A stretch of DNA of 64,000 bases from Cupriavidus necator (lineage in GTDB: Bacteria; Pseudomonadota; Gammaproteobacteria; Burkholderiales; Burkholderiaceae): assembly GCF_013141915.1 (NCBI RefSeq), contig NZ_SROX01000024.1, positions 20,513-84,512 on the forward strand. The letters run 5' to 3'. A program made the translations under genes and the position numbers. This document shows positions 9,648 through 18,980 of this stretch, in pieces (positions within the stretch are counted from its first letter, which is position 1; every line of letters begins with the position of its first letter). The notes beneath the pieces were generated by a model, which saw only the letters and a program-made list of their open reading frames with translations, ran no database searches and was not told where the DNA came from.

Positions 9648-10496
9648 ATGCAAGTCCAACAAACTACCTGCGCGCTTGGCGCCGAACTGAGAGGTGTCGA
9701 CCTGGCCGATGCGATTCGCGACGACGGCCTGTTTGCCGAGATCCGCGTCTTGCTGCTGGAGCATCGCGTCCTGTTCCTGCGCAACCAGCAGTTCAGCCGC
9801 GCCGAACATGTCGCCTTTGCCCGGCGCTTTGGCGAACTGGAAGACCATCCCGTCGCCGGCAGCGATCCCGAGCACCCGGGCCTGGTCCGCATCTACAAGA
9901 CCCCGGACCAGCCCAACGACCGCTACGAGAATGCCTGGCACTCCGATGCCACCTGGCGCGAAGCCCCGCAGTTCGGCGCCGTGCTGCGCTGCGTGGAATG
10001 CCCGCCAGTTGGCGGCGACACTATGTGGGCCAATATGGCACTTGCCTATCAGCGCCTGCCTGCGTACATCAAGGAGCAGATCGCCGAGCTGCGCGCGCGC
10101 CACAGCATCGAGGCCTCTTTTGGCGCGGCGATGCCGATCGAGAAGCGCCTGGCGCTGAAGGCCCAGTATCCCGACGCGGAACACCCGGTGGTGCGCACGC
10201 ACCCGGATACCGGCGAGAAGATCCTCTATGTGAACGCCTTCACCACGCATTTCACCAACTACCACACGCCTGGGCGGGTGCGCTTTGGGCAGGACGCCAA
10301 TCCGGGCGCGGGCGACCTGCTGCGCTACCTGGTCAGCCAGGCGTATATCCCCGAATACCAGGTGCGCTGGCGCTGGGAACCCGACTGCGTGGCGATCTGG
10401 GACAACACCGCCACCCAGCACTACGCCGTGATGGACTATCCGCCTTGCCACCGCAAGATGGAGCGCGCGGGCATTATCGGCAGCAAGCCATACTGA
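9648..10496 (+). CDS. TauD/TfdA-family alpha-ketoglutarate-dependent dioxygenase
   Basis: The 282-residue protein has the Fe(II) facial triad of the TauD/TfdA family. HxD is in NAWHSDATW (about residues 103-105) and the distal His is in WDNTATQHYAVMDY (about residue 261), followed by the arginine region for 2-oxoglutarate. Such enzymes hydroxylate taurine, alkylsulfates, aryloxyacetates or carnitine-pathway compounds. The exact substrate cannot be read from sequence. It sits between a quinone oxidoreductase and an acyl-CoA ligase in one operon, which suggests oxidative attack followed by CoA activation of an organic acid. Confidence 0.85.
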   Translation: MQVQQTTCALGAELRGVDLADAIRDDGLFAEIRVLLLEHRVLFLRNQQFSRAEHVAFARRFGELEDHPVAGSDPEHPGLVRIYKTPDQPNDRYENAWHSDATWREAPQFGAVLRCVECPPVGGDTMWANMALAYQRLPAYIKEQIAELRARHSIEASFGAAMPIEKRLALKAQYPDAEHPVVRTHPDTGEKILYVNAFTTHFTNYHTPGRVRFGQDANPGAGDLLRYLVSQAYIPEYQVRWRWEPDCVAIWDNTATQHYAVMDYPPCHRKMERAGIIGSKPY

Positions 10497-10516
10497 TGGA
10501 CAAGGCAGGACAAGCA

Positions 10517-12163
10517 ATGCAAGACAACCTGATTACGACCGCACAGTCGGCCTACGCTTACCCGCTGCTGGTCAAGCAGCTCCTGATCAACTCGGTCAGT
10601 CTCTACGGCGACCAGGAGATCAGCTACCGCGGCCAGATGCGCTACACCTTCCGCGATTTCCGCTGCCGCATCGGCCAGCTGGCCTCGGCGCTCACCGCGC
10701 TCGGTGCCGGCCACGGGACCACCGTGGCGGTGATGGACTGGGACAGCCATCGCTACCTGGAATGCTACTTCGGCGTACCCATGATGGGCGCGACGCTGTT
10801 CACGGTGAACGTGCGGCTGTCGCCCCAGCAGATCCTGTACACGCTGAACGACGCCGGCGCGGACGTCGTGCTGTTCCATCCGGACTTCGCGCCGGTGCTC
10901 GAGCAGATCCGCGGCGAGCTGACCTGCAACCCGCGCTTCGTGCTGATGGCCGACGGCGAGCACGCACCGGCGCTAACCCTGCCGCTCGCGGGGGAGTATG
11001 AGGCGCTGCTCGACGACGCGTCGCCCGACTTCGAGTTCAGCGACTTCGACGAGAACACCAAGGCCGCGACCTTCTACACCACCGGCACCACCGGCGACCC
11101 CAAGGGCGTCTGCTACAGCCACCGCGAGATCGTGCTGCACACGCTGGCATCGGCAACCAGCCTGTGTTCGCCGCGCGAGGGCCAGCGCATGCATCGTGAA
11201 GACGTCTATATGCCGATCACGCCGATGTTCCACGTGCTGGCATGGGGCATCCCGTACATTGCCATGATGCTGGGGCTGCGTACCGTACTGCCGGGCCGCT
11301 ACGCCCCGGACGCGCTGCTGAAGCTGCGCGAGACCGAGAAAGTCACCTTCTCGCACTGCGTGCCGACCATCCTGCAGATGCTGCTGCAGTCCGCGCAGGG
11401 CAGCGCGCAGGACTTGTCGGGCTGGAAGATCATCATCGGCGGCTCGGCGCTGCCGCCCGCGCTGTGCGAGGCGGCGCTGGCGCGGGGCATCGACATCTTT
11501 GCCGGCTACGGCATGTCCGAGACCGGCCCGATCGTGTCGCTGGCCCAGATTCCGCCGGGTTGTACGCCCAGGAACCGCGCCGAGGAAGTCCGCATGCGCT
11601 GCTCGACCGGCCGCCCGGTGACGCTGGTGGACTACCGCATTGTCAGCGAAGACATGCAGGACCTGCCGCGCGACGGCAAGAGCCGCGGCGAGATCGTGCT
11701 GCGCGCGCCGTTCCTGACGAAGGGCTATTTCCGCAAGCCGCAAGCGTCGGAAGACCTGTGGTCGGGCGGCTTCCTGCATACCCAGGATGTCGCGGTGATG
11801 GGCGAGGACGGGTTCGTGCAGATCGTCGACCGTATCAAGGACGTCATCAAGACCGGCGGCGAATGGGTGTCTTCCATTGAAGTGGAGAACCTGATCGCGG
11901 AGGTGGCGGGGGTGCTGGAATGCGCCGTGATCGGCGTGCCGGATGCGAAGTGGGGCGAGCGGCCGATGGCCTTCGTGGTGCGCAAGGCGGGCGCCGAAGT
12001 CAGGGCCGAGCAGATCCGCGACCAGCTGATGGCGCACGCGGATTCGCGCCGGATCAGCAGGTATGCCGTGCCGGAGGCCGAGCGCATCACCTTCATTGAA
12101 GCGATCCCGAAGACCAGTGTCGGCAAGATCAATAAGAAGCAGTTGCGCGAAGACGCAGCCTGA
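10517..12163 (+). CDS. medium/long-chain acyl-CoA ligase (AMP-forming)
   Basis: The 548-residue protein is an ANL-superfamily acyl-CoA synthetase. The P-loop-like motif YTTGTTGDPKG lies near residues 187-197, the adenylate-binding GYGMSETGP near 332-340, and the C-terminal hinge and catalytic lysine region ends with PKTSVGKINKKQLRE. I chose the ATG at 10517 because GCAGGA lies six bases upstream; an ATG at 10496 overlapping the TauD stop lacks a ribosome-binding site. It is the last gene of the run and is followed directly by a strong terminator. It activates a carboxylic acid to its CoA thioester via an acyl-adenylate. Confidence 0.9.
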   Translation: MQDNLITTAQSAYAYPLLVKQLLINSVSLYGDQEISYRGQMRYTFRDFRCRIGQLASALTALGAGHGTTVAVMDWDSHRYLECYFGVPMMGATLFTVNVRLSPQQILYTLNDAGADVVLFHPDFAPVLEQIRGELTCNPRFVLMADGEHAPALTLPLAGEYEALLDDASPDFEFSDFDENTKAATFYTTGTTGDPKGVCYSHREIVLHTLASATSLCSPREGQRMHREDVYMPITPMFHVLAWGIPYIAMMLGLRTVLPGRYAPDALLKLRETEKVTFSHCVPTILQMLLQSAQGSAQDLSGWKIIIGGSALPPALCEAALARGIDIFAGYGMSETGPIVSLAQIPPGCTPRNRAEEVRMRCSTGRPVTLVDYRIVSEDMQDLPRDGKSRGEIVLRAPFLTKGYFRKPQASEDLWSGGFLHTQDVAVMGEDGFVQIVDRIKDVIKTGGEWVSSIEVENLIAEVAGVLECAVIGVPDAKWGERPMAFVVRKAGAEVRAEQIRDQLMAHADSRRISRYAVPEAERITFIEAIPKTSVGKINKKQLREDAA

Positions 12164-12182
12164 AGGGTAGTAAAGGGAATTC

Positions 12183-12218
12183 GCGGCAGTCCTCGGGCGG
12201 GGACTGCCGCTTTTTTTT
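12183..12218 (+). terminator. intrinsic terminator after the acyl-CoA ligase
   Basis: A perfect 10-bp stem (GCGGCAGTCC / GGACTGCCGC, 12183-12192 and 12201-12210) with an 8-nt loop is followed directly by eight T residues. It closes the qor-TauD-ligase transcription unit. Confidence 0.95.
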
Positions 12219-12382
12219 GCTTTATCGCCGACCAGTATTTGACATGAGGGGCTAGGCCGCGGGTTGGTGGCATGTTGTGCCCGTCCGGGCCAATGATGAG
12301 CGAATCATCTTTTGCGCGCGTCACGGGCAAAAGCAAGGCGCCTCCCGAAGGAGGCGCACAGGGTGCCGGCGTGTGGCCGGGG

Positions 12383-13368
12383 TCAGGGCTGGATATTGAA
12401 GGTCTTTACGATCGTCGCATTGCGCTCAAACTCGGCATTCAGGGACTGGCTCAGTTCCGACAGCGTCTGCTCGCGCAGCGGCTCATAGCTCAATGCCTGC
12501 ATCCGTGCCTGCACCTTGGGCGTTGCGGCCGCCTTGTAAGTGGCGGCCTGGATCTTCTGCGCCAGCTCTGCGGGCACGCGCGCCGAGGCAATCACGCCGA
12601 CCCAGTTGCTGAACTCCACATCCGGTAACCCAGCTCGGCGAAGGTCGGCACCTGGGGCAGCAGCGGCGAACGGCTCTTTGATGCCACCGCGTAGGCTTGC
12701 AGCTTGCCGGCCCTGATCATCGGCAGCGAGGTCACCATGCCGTCGTACATCAGCGCGATCTGGCCGCCCATCACCTGGGCCAGCGCCGGCGAGGAGCCGG
12801 CAAAGGGAACATGCGCAAGGTCGAGGCCGGCCTTCTGGTTCATGATCACGCCGGCATAGTGGGATGCGGTGCCGGCGCTGTAGGAGGCAAAGCTCAGCTT
12901 GCCAGGGTTGGCATGCACGTAGTTCACCAGGCTCTTGAGGTCCTTGGCAGGCAGGGACGGCGCGCCCACCAGCAGCAGGCGCGAGCGTGCCACCGCGGCC
13001 ACGGGCCGGATATCCGTCATCGTGTGGTACGGCGTCTTGAGCACGTGGGGGACTTCAGTCAGCACATTGGTGGCCGTCACCATGATGGTCTGGCCGTCAG
13101 GCGGTGCCTGCAGCATGGCGCTGATGGCGATGCCGCCGCCGGCGCCCGGCTTGTTGTCGACCACGACCGGCTGGCCGAGGTCCTGCGACAGCTGGTCGGC
13201 CAGAAGGCGGGCAATCACGTCCATGGTGCCGCCGGCAGGGGCCGGCACCAGCATGCGTACGGGCTTGTTGGTCCACGCCATGGCCGAGGGCATGGACAGG
13301 GCCATGACGGCGCTGACGGCGGCCAAGGCAGCGTGGCGCAGGCGAAAAAGGGCAGGGCGTTGAGGCAT
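12383..13368 (-). pseudogene. Bug-family (TctC-like) periplasmic binding protein, frameshifted
   Basis: The first 250 codons encode a signal peptide and a tripartite-tricarboxylate-type binding protein with KPVRMLVPAPAGGTMDVIARL and KPGAGGGIAISAM motifs, as in Bordetella/Cupriavidus Bug receptors. Near 12615-12625 the frame shifts by one: 'PTFAELGY' continues in another frame as MEFSNWVGVIASARVP, the expected C-terminal continuation, which runs to 12383. A single indel therefore breaks an otherwise complete gene. The start at 13368 has GGAGA upstream. Either the strain carries a recent pseudogene or there is a sequence error. The ligand would be a carboxylate taken up for the neighbouring catabolic genes. 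Confidence 0.85.
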
Positions 13369-13490
13369 CTGTGTCTCCGTTGAACGGCTAGGTATGGATA
13401 CGCCCGTGCCAGCCTTCTTGTCGGGGGCAGTTACACGGGATATTGCAGAAAAATCGAGGCCTGGGCGCAATGCCGCCGTCACCACGGTGT

Positions 13491-14201
13491 TCAGGCGGTG
13501 GCCCGGGTGGCGCGCTGCTTCGCGCGCGCCAGCGTGTGCAGCATGGCTTCCAGCAGCGCGGCGGGAGGCCGCGCGCCAGACACGCTGCGGGTGCCGTCGA
13601 AGATAAAGTGCGGCACGCCTAGTCCGGCACGCAAGACCGGTTCTTGCGGGGCGCCGAGTGACGGCAGCCAGTCCAGGTCACGGTGTGCATCCGCATCGGG
13701 TTGAGCCGGGACCTGATCCGGAATCGGGACGCCGCAGGTCGCGGCGGCCTGACGCAGCACGCGCGGATCACCGATGTTCTCGGCGCGCAGGAAGTAGCGC
13801 GTGAACAGCTCGTCGATCAGCGCAGCGGCCGCGTCTGCCCCTGCCTGTTGCCGGGCAAGGCGTACCAGGCGATGGGCCAGCAGGGTGTTCGGGAAGGTCT
13901 CAATGCGATCCAGTGCCAGGGTGAGGCCGGCATCTTGTGCCGCGGCACAAACCTGTGCCTGGCGTGCCGCCACTGCCTGGGGGCTGCCCAGGCGCGCCAC
14001 ATAGAAGTCGCGGTAGGGCAGGCCGGCCGGCGGCATGGCCGGAATCAGCGGATAAGAACGCCATTCCACCTGCACGGCGATGTCCGGACGCTCTCGCCCG
14101 AGCAAGGCGATGGCGCTTTCCAGGTGTTTCTTGCCGATCAGGCACCAGGGGCAGATCAGGTCGAAATAGGCCTCGACCGAGAGTGTGGACAGATGATTCA
14201 T
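13491..14201 (-). CDS. DsbA-family (FrnE-like) oxidoreductase
   Basis: The 236-residue cytosolic protein has a thioredoxin fold with the active-site motif CPWC in FDLICPWCLIGKKHLE (residues 17-20). A helical insertion follows, with the GVPHFIFDG cis-Pro segment near residue 200. This is the DsbA/FrnE/2-hydroxychromene-2-carboxylate isomerase-like branch. There is no signal peptide. The redox partner or substrate is unknown. It is followed by the DUF1289 gene region on the same strand. Confidence 0.85.
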   Translation of the reverse strand: MNHLSTLSVEAYFDLICPWCLIGKKHLESAIALLGRERPDIAVQVEWRSYPLIPAMPPAGLPYRDFYVARLGSPQAVAARQAQVCAAAQDAGLTLALDRIETFPNTLLAHRLVRLARQQAGADAAAALIDELFTRYFLRAENIGDPRVLRQAAATCGVPIPDQVPAQPDADAHRDLDWLPSLGAPQEPVLRAGLGVPHFIFDGTRSVSGARPPAALLEAMLHTLARAKQRATRATA

Positions 14202-14259
14202 GGCAGCTTCAAGACGCCAGCCGGCGAGCCCGGCGCAGGCCGCAGCAGGCTGTGGAATA

Positions 14260-14463
14260 TCAGGGGGTGGGCCCCGGGGCGCGGCTGCGCCACGACTGGC
14301 GCGCCGGCAGCGAAGCCATGACCTCGGCGCGCTCTGCGTCGGTCATCTGCGCCCAGCGGCCGATCTCGACCGCAGTCCTGCCGCAGCCCTGGCAATACTT
14401 GCCAGCGAGGTCCATGCGGCAGATGTTCAGGCACGGATTGATGATGGAGAGGGGCGGGTTCAT
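14260..14463 (-). CDS. DUF1289 small cysteine protein
   Basis: This 67-residue protein has the DUF1289 pattern: CLNICRMD near the N-terminus and CQGCGRTAVEIGRW following, with the conserved 'W..M...ER..V' segment after. The four cysteines suggest a metal or Fe-S site. The family's function is unknown. It lies between the DsbA-like gene and BKACE on the same strand. Confidence 0.85.
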   Translation of the reverse strand: MNPPLSIINPCLNICRMDLAGKYCQGCGRTAVEIGRWAQMTDAERAEVMASLPARQSWRSRAPGPTP

Positions 14464-14532
14464 GCTTGCAAGGTAAGTCGGATGACGGTGCGGCGGCAGG
14501 CGCTTGCGCCCTCTGCCGCACCGGTGCGCGCG

Positions 14533-15588
14533 TCAGGCCGCGCGCAGGGGCAGGTTCTTCTGGCCGGCCTTGCGATTCGGCGCCATGCCGTGCGCGGCCA
14601 GGGTTTCGTCGGCGCTGTCGTACCAGGTGCCGATGCGGTAGATCTCGCGCGCTTCCTTGCCCGAGGCGATCTCGCGGCCGAGTTCCCTGGCCACGCGCAC
14701 GCACTGCTCGATCTGCTGGACCGACGTCATGCGGTGGCCATGCTGGTCGATGATGGTGTCCTCGATGCCGCAACGCGGATGCAGGCCCATCGCCATCGCC
14801 ATCATGTTGAACGGCAGCACGTTCTTCAGCAGCGACTCGGCGGTCAGCGTGCAACCGTCCGGCGCGCGGTGCACGAAGTTGAAGAAGTTGAACGGGTTGG
14901 GACCGTCAAAGCCGCCGCCGATGCCAATCCAGGTCAGGTTCAGCGGGCCCTTGTAGTGGCCTGCGCGCACCATGCGCTCCAGCGTTTCCATGGCGTGGAT
15001 GCCGGTGAGCTGGAAGTGCGGCTGGATGCCTGCGTTGCTCAGGCGGCGCAGGTGCTCTTCCACCCAGCCCGGGCCGGCCGGCACCGTCATTTCGCGGTAG
15101 GCAGCCTGGTAGGCGGGATGCTCCAGCGAGGTACCCTGCAGGTATTCGGGGTACAGCAGCTCCATGATGTTCATCTGCGTGGTGTTGATCGCCACGGTCA
15201 CCTGATCCGGCTTCGGGTCCAGTTCAGCCAGCATGTGGCGGGTATCGTCGGACAGCCACTTGGCGGCCTGGCCGTCGTCTTCCGGCGCGAAGGAGATCGA
15301 GCCGCCCACCTGGATGATCATGTCCGGCACCGCTGCGCGCACGCCGGCGATCAGTTCGTTGAACTTGGACAGGCGCTTGGAGCCCTTGCCGTCGAGTTCG
15401 CGCACGTGCAGGTGCAGCACGGTGGCGCCGGCGTTGTAGCAGTCGACCGCCTTCTGCACCTGCTCTTCCATGGTCACCGGAATATCTTCCGGAAAATCCG
15501 CGGGCATCCACTCGGGGCCGTACGGCGCCACAGTGATGACCACCTTGTCCTGGTTTTCGGGATGCAGGGAATCGTCGAGGAATTGCAC
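14533..15588 (-). CDS. beta-keto acid cleavage enzyme (BKACE, DUF849)
   Basis: The 351-residue protein belongs to the BKACE family, zinc-dependent enzymes that condense a beta-keto acid with acetyl-CoA to give acetoacetate and a new acyl-CoA. The zinc-binding HLHVRE motif lies near residue 50, and a second conserved block is LTWIGIGGGFDGPNPFN. I assign a GTG start at 15588 because CAGGAG lies seven bases upstream; the frame is open further upstream but without a ribosome-binding site. Family members cleave 3-keto-5-aminohexanoate, dehydrocarnitine and similar compounds; which one applies here is not evident. A divergent AraC regulator and a candidate operator lie upstream. Confidence 0.88.
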   Translation of the reverse strand: MQFLDDSLHPENQDKVVITVAPYGPEWMPADFPEDIPVTMEEQVQKAVDCYNAGATVLHLHVRELDGKGSKRLSKFNELIAGVRAAVPDMIIQVGGSISFAPEDDGQAAKWLSDDTRHMLAELDPKPDQVTVAINTTQMNIMELLYPEYLQGTSLEHPAYQAAYREMTVPAGPGWVEEHLRRLSNAGIQPHFQLTGIHAMETLERMVRAGHYKGPLNLTWIGIGGGFDGPNPFNFFNFVHRAPDGCTLTAESLLKNVLPFNMMAMAMGLHPRCGIEDTIIDQHGHRMTSVQQIEQCVRVARELGREIASGKEAREIYRIGTWYDSADETLAAHGMAPNRKAGQKNLPLRAA

Positions 15589-15721
15589 AGTTGGCTCCTG
15601 GTATGTTGTGGGCCGGACCGCCTGGATTTCCGCCTGGCTGGCGGCACCTGACGGTCGCGTTTGCGGTATCAAGTTCAGTGGCTGAAGTATCGTGTATCGA
15701 CACGCCGCGATTTGATGATCC

Positions 15722-15763
15722 GGGACGAACGATTTACATTTCGGGACAGTCAGGGAAAACGAG
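15722..15763. promoter_or_regulatory. candidate AraC-type operator, copy 1
   Basis: Two GGGAC half-sites start exactly 21 bp apart (15722 and 15743), the two-helical-turn direct-repeat layout typical of AraC-family operators. The second is followed by AGTCAGGGAAAACGAG. A very similar arrangement with the same 21-bp offset is found at 26174-26215 upstream of the MFS gene. It lies 134-175 bp upstream of the BKACE start and just before the AraC gene. Confidence 0.5.
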
Positions 15764-15829
15764 CGGAGCCGGCGCAAGGACTGCTCTAGGCATCGATCCG
15801 CATTTCCATCGCGCACACGCTGTGACAGA

Positions 15830-16873
15830 ATGCGCCGTCACCTTCTCTGTCGGCATGCACTGCCTGCGCCCCGCGTGAACGGCCTGTCCGCTACCGTCCC
15901 CATCTCTGTCGTCAATGGCTTCCTGGCCGGCGCCGATCCCTTGGCGATCGCGCGGCTGGCCGAGTGCTCAGGCATTGCCGGTGAGTTGCTGGCCGAGCCG
16001 GCCGCACGCGTCACGCAGGAACAGTTTTCTACGCTGTACCGCCTGCTCGCCAAGGAGGCCGACGATGAAATGCCCGGCATTTTCAGCCGGCCGCTGCGCA
16101 ATGGCACGCTCAAGTACCTGTGCCTGAGCTTGCTGGATGCGCCAAGGCTGGAGGTGGCGCTGCATCGCTTCGGCCAGTTCTTCCACCTGATCCTCGATGA
16201 CTTCCGTATCGAGTCGCGGCGCGATGGTGGGTCTGGCTATGTGGAGCTGGTAGACAACCCGGCCGGCCCAGCCGTCAGCGTGCTGGGGCGGGAACTGATG
16301 CTGAAGCTCGTGCATGGCGTGGCGTCGTGGCTGATCCGCCAAAAGATCCCGCTGCAGGCAGTGGAGTTCCAGTTTCATCACTCGCCGCTGGCCGGCGACC
16401 ATCTCTACCTTTTTCCCGGCCCGGTGCATTTCGGTTGCGACCAAAACCGCATCGGCTTCGATGCGGCTTACCTTGACATGCCGGTGCGCCAGCGCAAGCC
16501 GGATCTGGAGAAGTTCCTGTCGCGCGCGCCCGAGGACTGGATCTTCGTTTCCTTTGCCGAGCAGATGAGCTCCCACCGGGTCAGGCAATACGTTGCCGAG
16601 TGCCTGCCGGTGTCGCCCACCATCGAGGCGGTGGCCCATGCGTTGCACTGTTCGGTGCGCACCCTGTGCCGGCGCCTGTCGGCGGAAGGCACTTCCTTCC
16701 AGGCGATCAAGGACGACGTGCGGCGCGATATCGCCATCCAGCGCCTGACACGCTCCGAGGATCCCATCGCGGCCATTGCCTTCGATGTGGGCTTCGACAA
16801 TCCCACCGCATTCCATCGCGCCTTCCGCCACTGGACTGGCAGCACCCCCAACGCCTACCGCCGCGCGCTATAG
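15830..16873 (+). CDS. AraC-family transcriptional regulator
   Basis: The 347-residue protein has an N-terminal arabinose-binding-like domain (about 30-210) and a C-terminal double helix-turn-helix (about 240-345). The AraC signature FDVGFDNPTAFHRAFRHWTG is followed by P-x-x-YR at the very end. It is transcribed divergently from BKACE and lies upstream of the acyl-CoA dehydrogenase/PHA run, so it is the likely local regulator. The start is uncertain: the ATG at 15830 has only a weak ribosome-binding site, and a GTG at 15875 would also give an acceptable length. Confidence 0.88.
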   Translation: MRRHLLCRHALPAPRVNGLSATVPISVVNGFLAGADPLAIARLAECSGIAGELLAEPAARVTQEQFSTLYRLLAKEADDEMPGIFSRPLRNGTLKYLCLSLLDAPRLEVALHRFGQFFHLILDDFRIESRRDGGSGYVELVDNPAGPAVSVLGRELMLKLVHGVASWLIRQKIPLQAVEFQFHHSPLAGDHLYLFPGPVHFGCDQNRIGFDAAYLDMPVRQRKPDLEKFLSRAPEDWIFVSFAEQMSSHRVRQYVAECLPVSPTIEAVAHALHCSVRTLCRRLSAEGTSFQAIKDDVRRDIAIQRLTRSEDPIAAIAFDVGFDNPTAFHRAFRHWTGSTPNAYRRAL

Positions 16874-16906
16874 GCCCGCCTGCACGGCTGGCAAAGCTGG
16901 CCGGCG

Positions 16907-16995
16907 ACTGACAAATCTGGCCACATTAGCGGGCTCTTGCGACGCACGGCGGCCGTTCAGGGCGGCTGCCGCGCAAAGCGGCAGGATTTGTCAGT
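16907..16995. promoter_or_regulatory. inverted pair of 11-bp sites upstream of the PHA run
   Basis: ACTGACAAATC at 16907-16917 is repeated perfectly in inverted orientation at 16985-16995. The pair flanks 67 bp within the intergenic region between the AraC gene and the acyl-CoA dehydrogenase. No T run follows, so it is not a typical terminator. Paired operators with looping, or a regulator site array, are plausible. Confidence 0.4.
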
Positions 16996-17118
16996 GAATG
17001 GGCAGGTTTGGGTATCCGCCTTTGTGCGTGCCGCCACTACGATCGGCACATAACGTTACAGTGCCACCGGTTGATGAATCGGATGCCGGTGCTGTGGACA
17101 TTTGCACAGAGGCCGAAA

Positions 17119-18921
17119 ATGAGCTACACCGCACCTACCAAGGACATCCTGTTTGTCATCCGTGAACTGGCCGGACTGACAAAGATTGCCAGCCTGCCTG
17201 GCTATGAAGACGCTACCCCCGACACCGTCGAAGCCGTGATCGGCGAAGCCGCAAAGTTCCACGGCGAGGTGATCGCCCCCCTCAACGTTGCCGGCGACAA
17301 GCAACCCAGCAGCTGGCACGACGGCGAAGTCAGGACGACCCCCGGCTTCGCGGAAGCGTTCCGCCAGTTCGGCGAGGGTGGCTGGCAGGGCATCGTGCAC
17401 CCGGTCGAGTTTGGTGGCCAGGGCCTGCCCAAGCTGGTAGGCACGCCGTGCATGGAAATAATGAACGCGGCCAACCTGTCGTTCGCGCTGTGCGCCATGC
17501 TGACCGACGGCGCGATCGAAGCGCTGCTCACCGCTGGCGCCGACGAGCTGAAGCAGCGCTTCCTGCCGCGCCTGATCGCCGGCGAGTGGACCGGCACCAT
17601 GAACCTGACCGAGCCCCAGGCCGGTTCCGACCTGGCGTTGCTGCGCACGCGCGCCGAGCCGCAGGCTGACGGCAACTACAAGGTCTTTGGCACCAAGATC
17701 TTCATCACCTACGGCGAGCACGACATGGCGGACAACATCGTCCACCTGGTGCTGGCGCGCACGCCGGGAGCGCCCGAGGGCGTGAAGGGCATCTCGCTGT
17801 TCGTGGTGCCGAAGTTCCTGGTCAACGACGACGGCTCGCTGGGGGCGCGCAATGACGTGCAGTGCGTGTCGATCGAACACAAGCTCGGCATCAAGGCCAG
17901 TCCGACCGCGGTGCTGCAGTTTGGCGACCATGGCGGTGCCGTCGGTTACCTGGTCGGCGAGGAGAACCGCGGCCTGGAGTACATGTTCGTGATGATGAAC
18001 GCTGCGCGCTTCGGCGTGGGCGTGCAGGGCATTGCCATCTCAGACCGTGCCTACCAGCAGGCGGTGGCCTATGCGAAGGATCGCGTGCAAAGCCGCCCGG
18101 TCGATGGCTCGTCGCGCGAGGCGGTGGCCATCATTCATCACCCCGACGTGCGCCGCATGCTGACCGAGATGCGCGCGCTGACCGAAGGCGCGCGAGCACT
18201 GTCGCTGGTAGCGGCTGCGTACTCGGATCTTGCCCACCACGCACTGGATGCCTGTACGCGGGCGCAGTTCAAGTCGGCCTACGAGTTCCTGGTGCCCGTC
18301 ATCAAGGGCTGGAGCACGGAGATGTCGCTGGACGTGACCAGCCTGGGCGTGCAGGTGCACGGCGGCATGGGCTTTATCGAGGAGACCGGTGCCGCCCAGC
18401 ACTTCCGCGACGCCCGCATCCTGCCGATCTACGAGGGCACTACCGCCATCCAGGCCAACGACCTGGTGGGCCGCAAGACCGTGCGCGATGGCGGCCTGGC
18501 CGCGCGCGCCATCCTGGCCGAAGTCGACCAGACCATCGATGCGCTCAGGGACTGCGCCGGTAGCGGCGCGGATGCGGCGTGCAGCGCCATGTTCGTGCAA
18601 CTCGGCTACGCGCGCATGGCGCTGGGCCGGGCCGTCGACTTTGTGCTGGAGAACACGGCCAGGGAGCCGAACGCGGTGTTTGGCGCAAGCGTGGCCTACC
18701 TCAAGCTGGCCGGCATCGTGCTGACGGGCTGGCAGATGGCGCGCGCGCTGGTCGTGGCGACGCACAAGCGCAGCGAGGACGAAGCGTTCTACGCCGCCAA
18801 GATCGCCACCGCTGAGTTCTTCGCCAAGCAGATCCTGCCGCGCGCCGCGGCGCTGGAAGCGGCCATTACCGGTGCATCGGGCGAGGACGGCTTCCTGAAC
18901 CTGGACGAATCCCGGTTCTGA
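17119..18921 (+). CDS. acyl-CoA dehydrogenase, long type with C-terminal extension
   Basis: The 600-residue flavoprotein has the acyl-CoA dehydrogenase core with NLTEPQAGSDLALLRTRAE (about residues 158-176), and the Q-x-x-GG-x-G block VQVHGGMGFIEETGAAQHFRD near 413-433, followed by 'ILPIYEGTTAIQAND'. An extra C-terminal domain of about 120 residues makes it the AcdA/DmdC-like long subfamily. It introduces a 2,3-double bond into an acyl-CoA and passes electrons to ETF. I chose the start at 17119, giving MSYTAPTKDILF, the usual beginning of this subfamily. It heads the MaoC-phaC-phasin-depolymerase run and so probably supplies enoyl-CoA. Confidence 0.9.
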   Translation: MSYTAPTKDILFVIRELAGLTKIASLPGYEDATPDTVEAVIGEAAKFHGEVIAPLNVAGDKQPSSWHDGEVRTTPGFAEAFRQFGEGGWQGIVHPVEFGGQGLPKLVGTPCMEIMNAANLSFALCAMLTDGAIEALLTAGADELKQRFLPRLIAGEWTGTMNLTEPQAGSDLALLRTRAEPQADGNYKVFGTKIFITYGEHDMADNIVHLVLARTPGAPEGVKGISLFVVPKFLVNDDGSLGARNDVQCVSIEHKLGIKASPTAVLQFGDHGGAVGYLVGEENRGLEYMFVMMNAARFGVGVQGIAISDRAYQQAVAYAKDRVQSRPVDGSSREAVAIIHHPDVRRMLTEMRALTEGARALSLVAAAYSDLAHHALDACTRAQFKSAYEFLVPVIKGWSTEMSLDVTSLGVQVHGGMGFIEETGAAQHFRDARILPIYEGTTAIQANDLVGRKTVRDGGLAARAILAEVDQTIDALRDCAGSGADAACSAMFVQLGYARMALGRAVDFVLENTAREPNAVFGASVAYLKLAGIVLTGWQMARALVVATHKRSEDEAFYAAKIATAEFFAKQILPRAAALEAAITGASGEDGFLNLDESRF

Positions 18922-18980
18922 AACCCAAACCGTGGCGCAGCGCGGCACGGGCAAAAAGATCAATCAATGCAGGAGGCAGC

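Noticed and set aside
8598..10517. Long minus-strand open frame opposite the quinone oxidoreductase and dioxygenase
   Set aside because: The plus-strand genes have clear catalytic motifs and ribosome-binding sites; the antisense product is His/Arg-rich and unrecognisable.
14200..15651. Long plus-strand open frame opposite BKACE and DUF1289
   Set aside because: Same reason: antisense to genes with strong family signatures.
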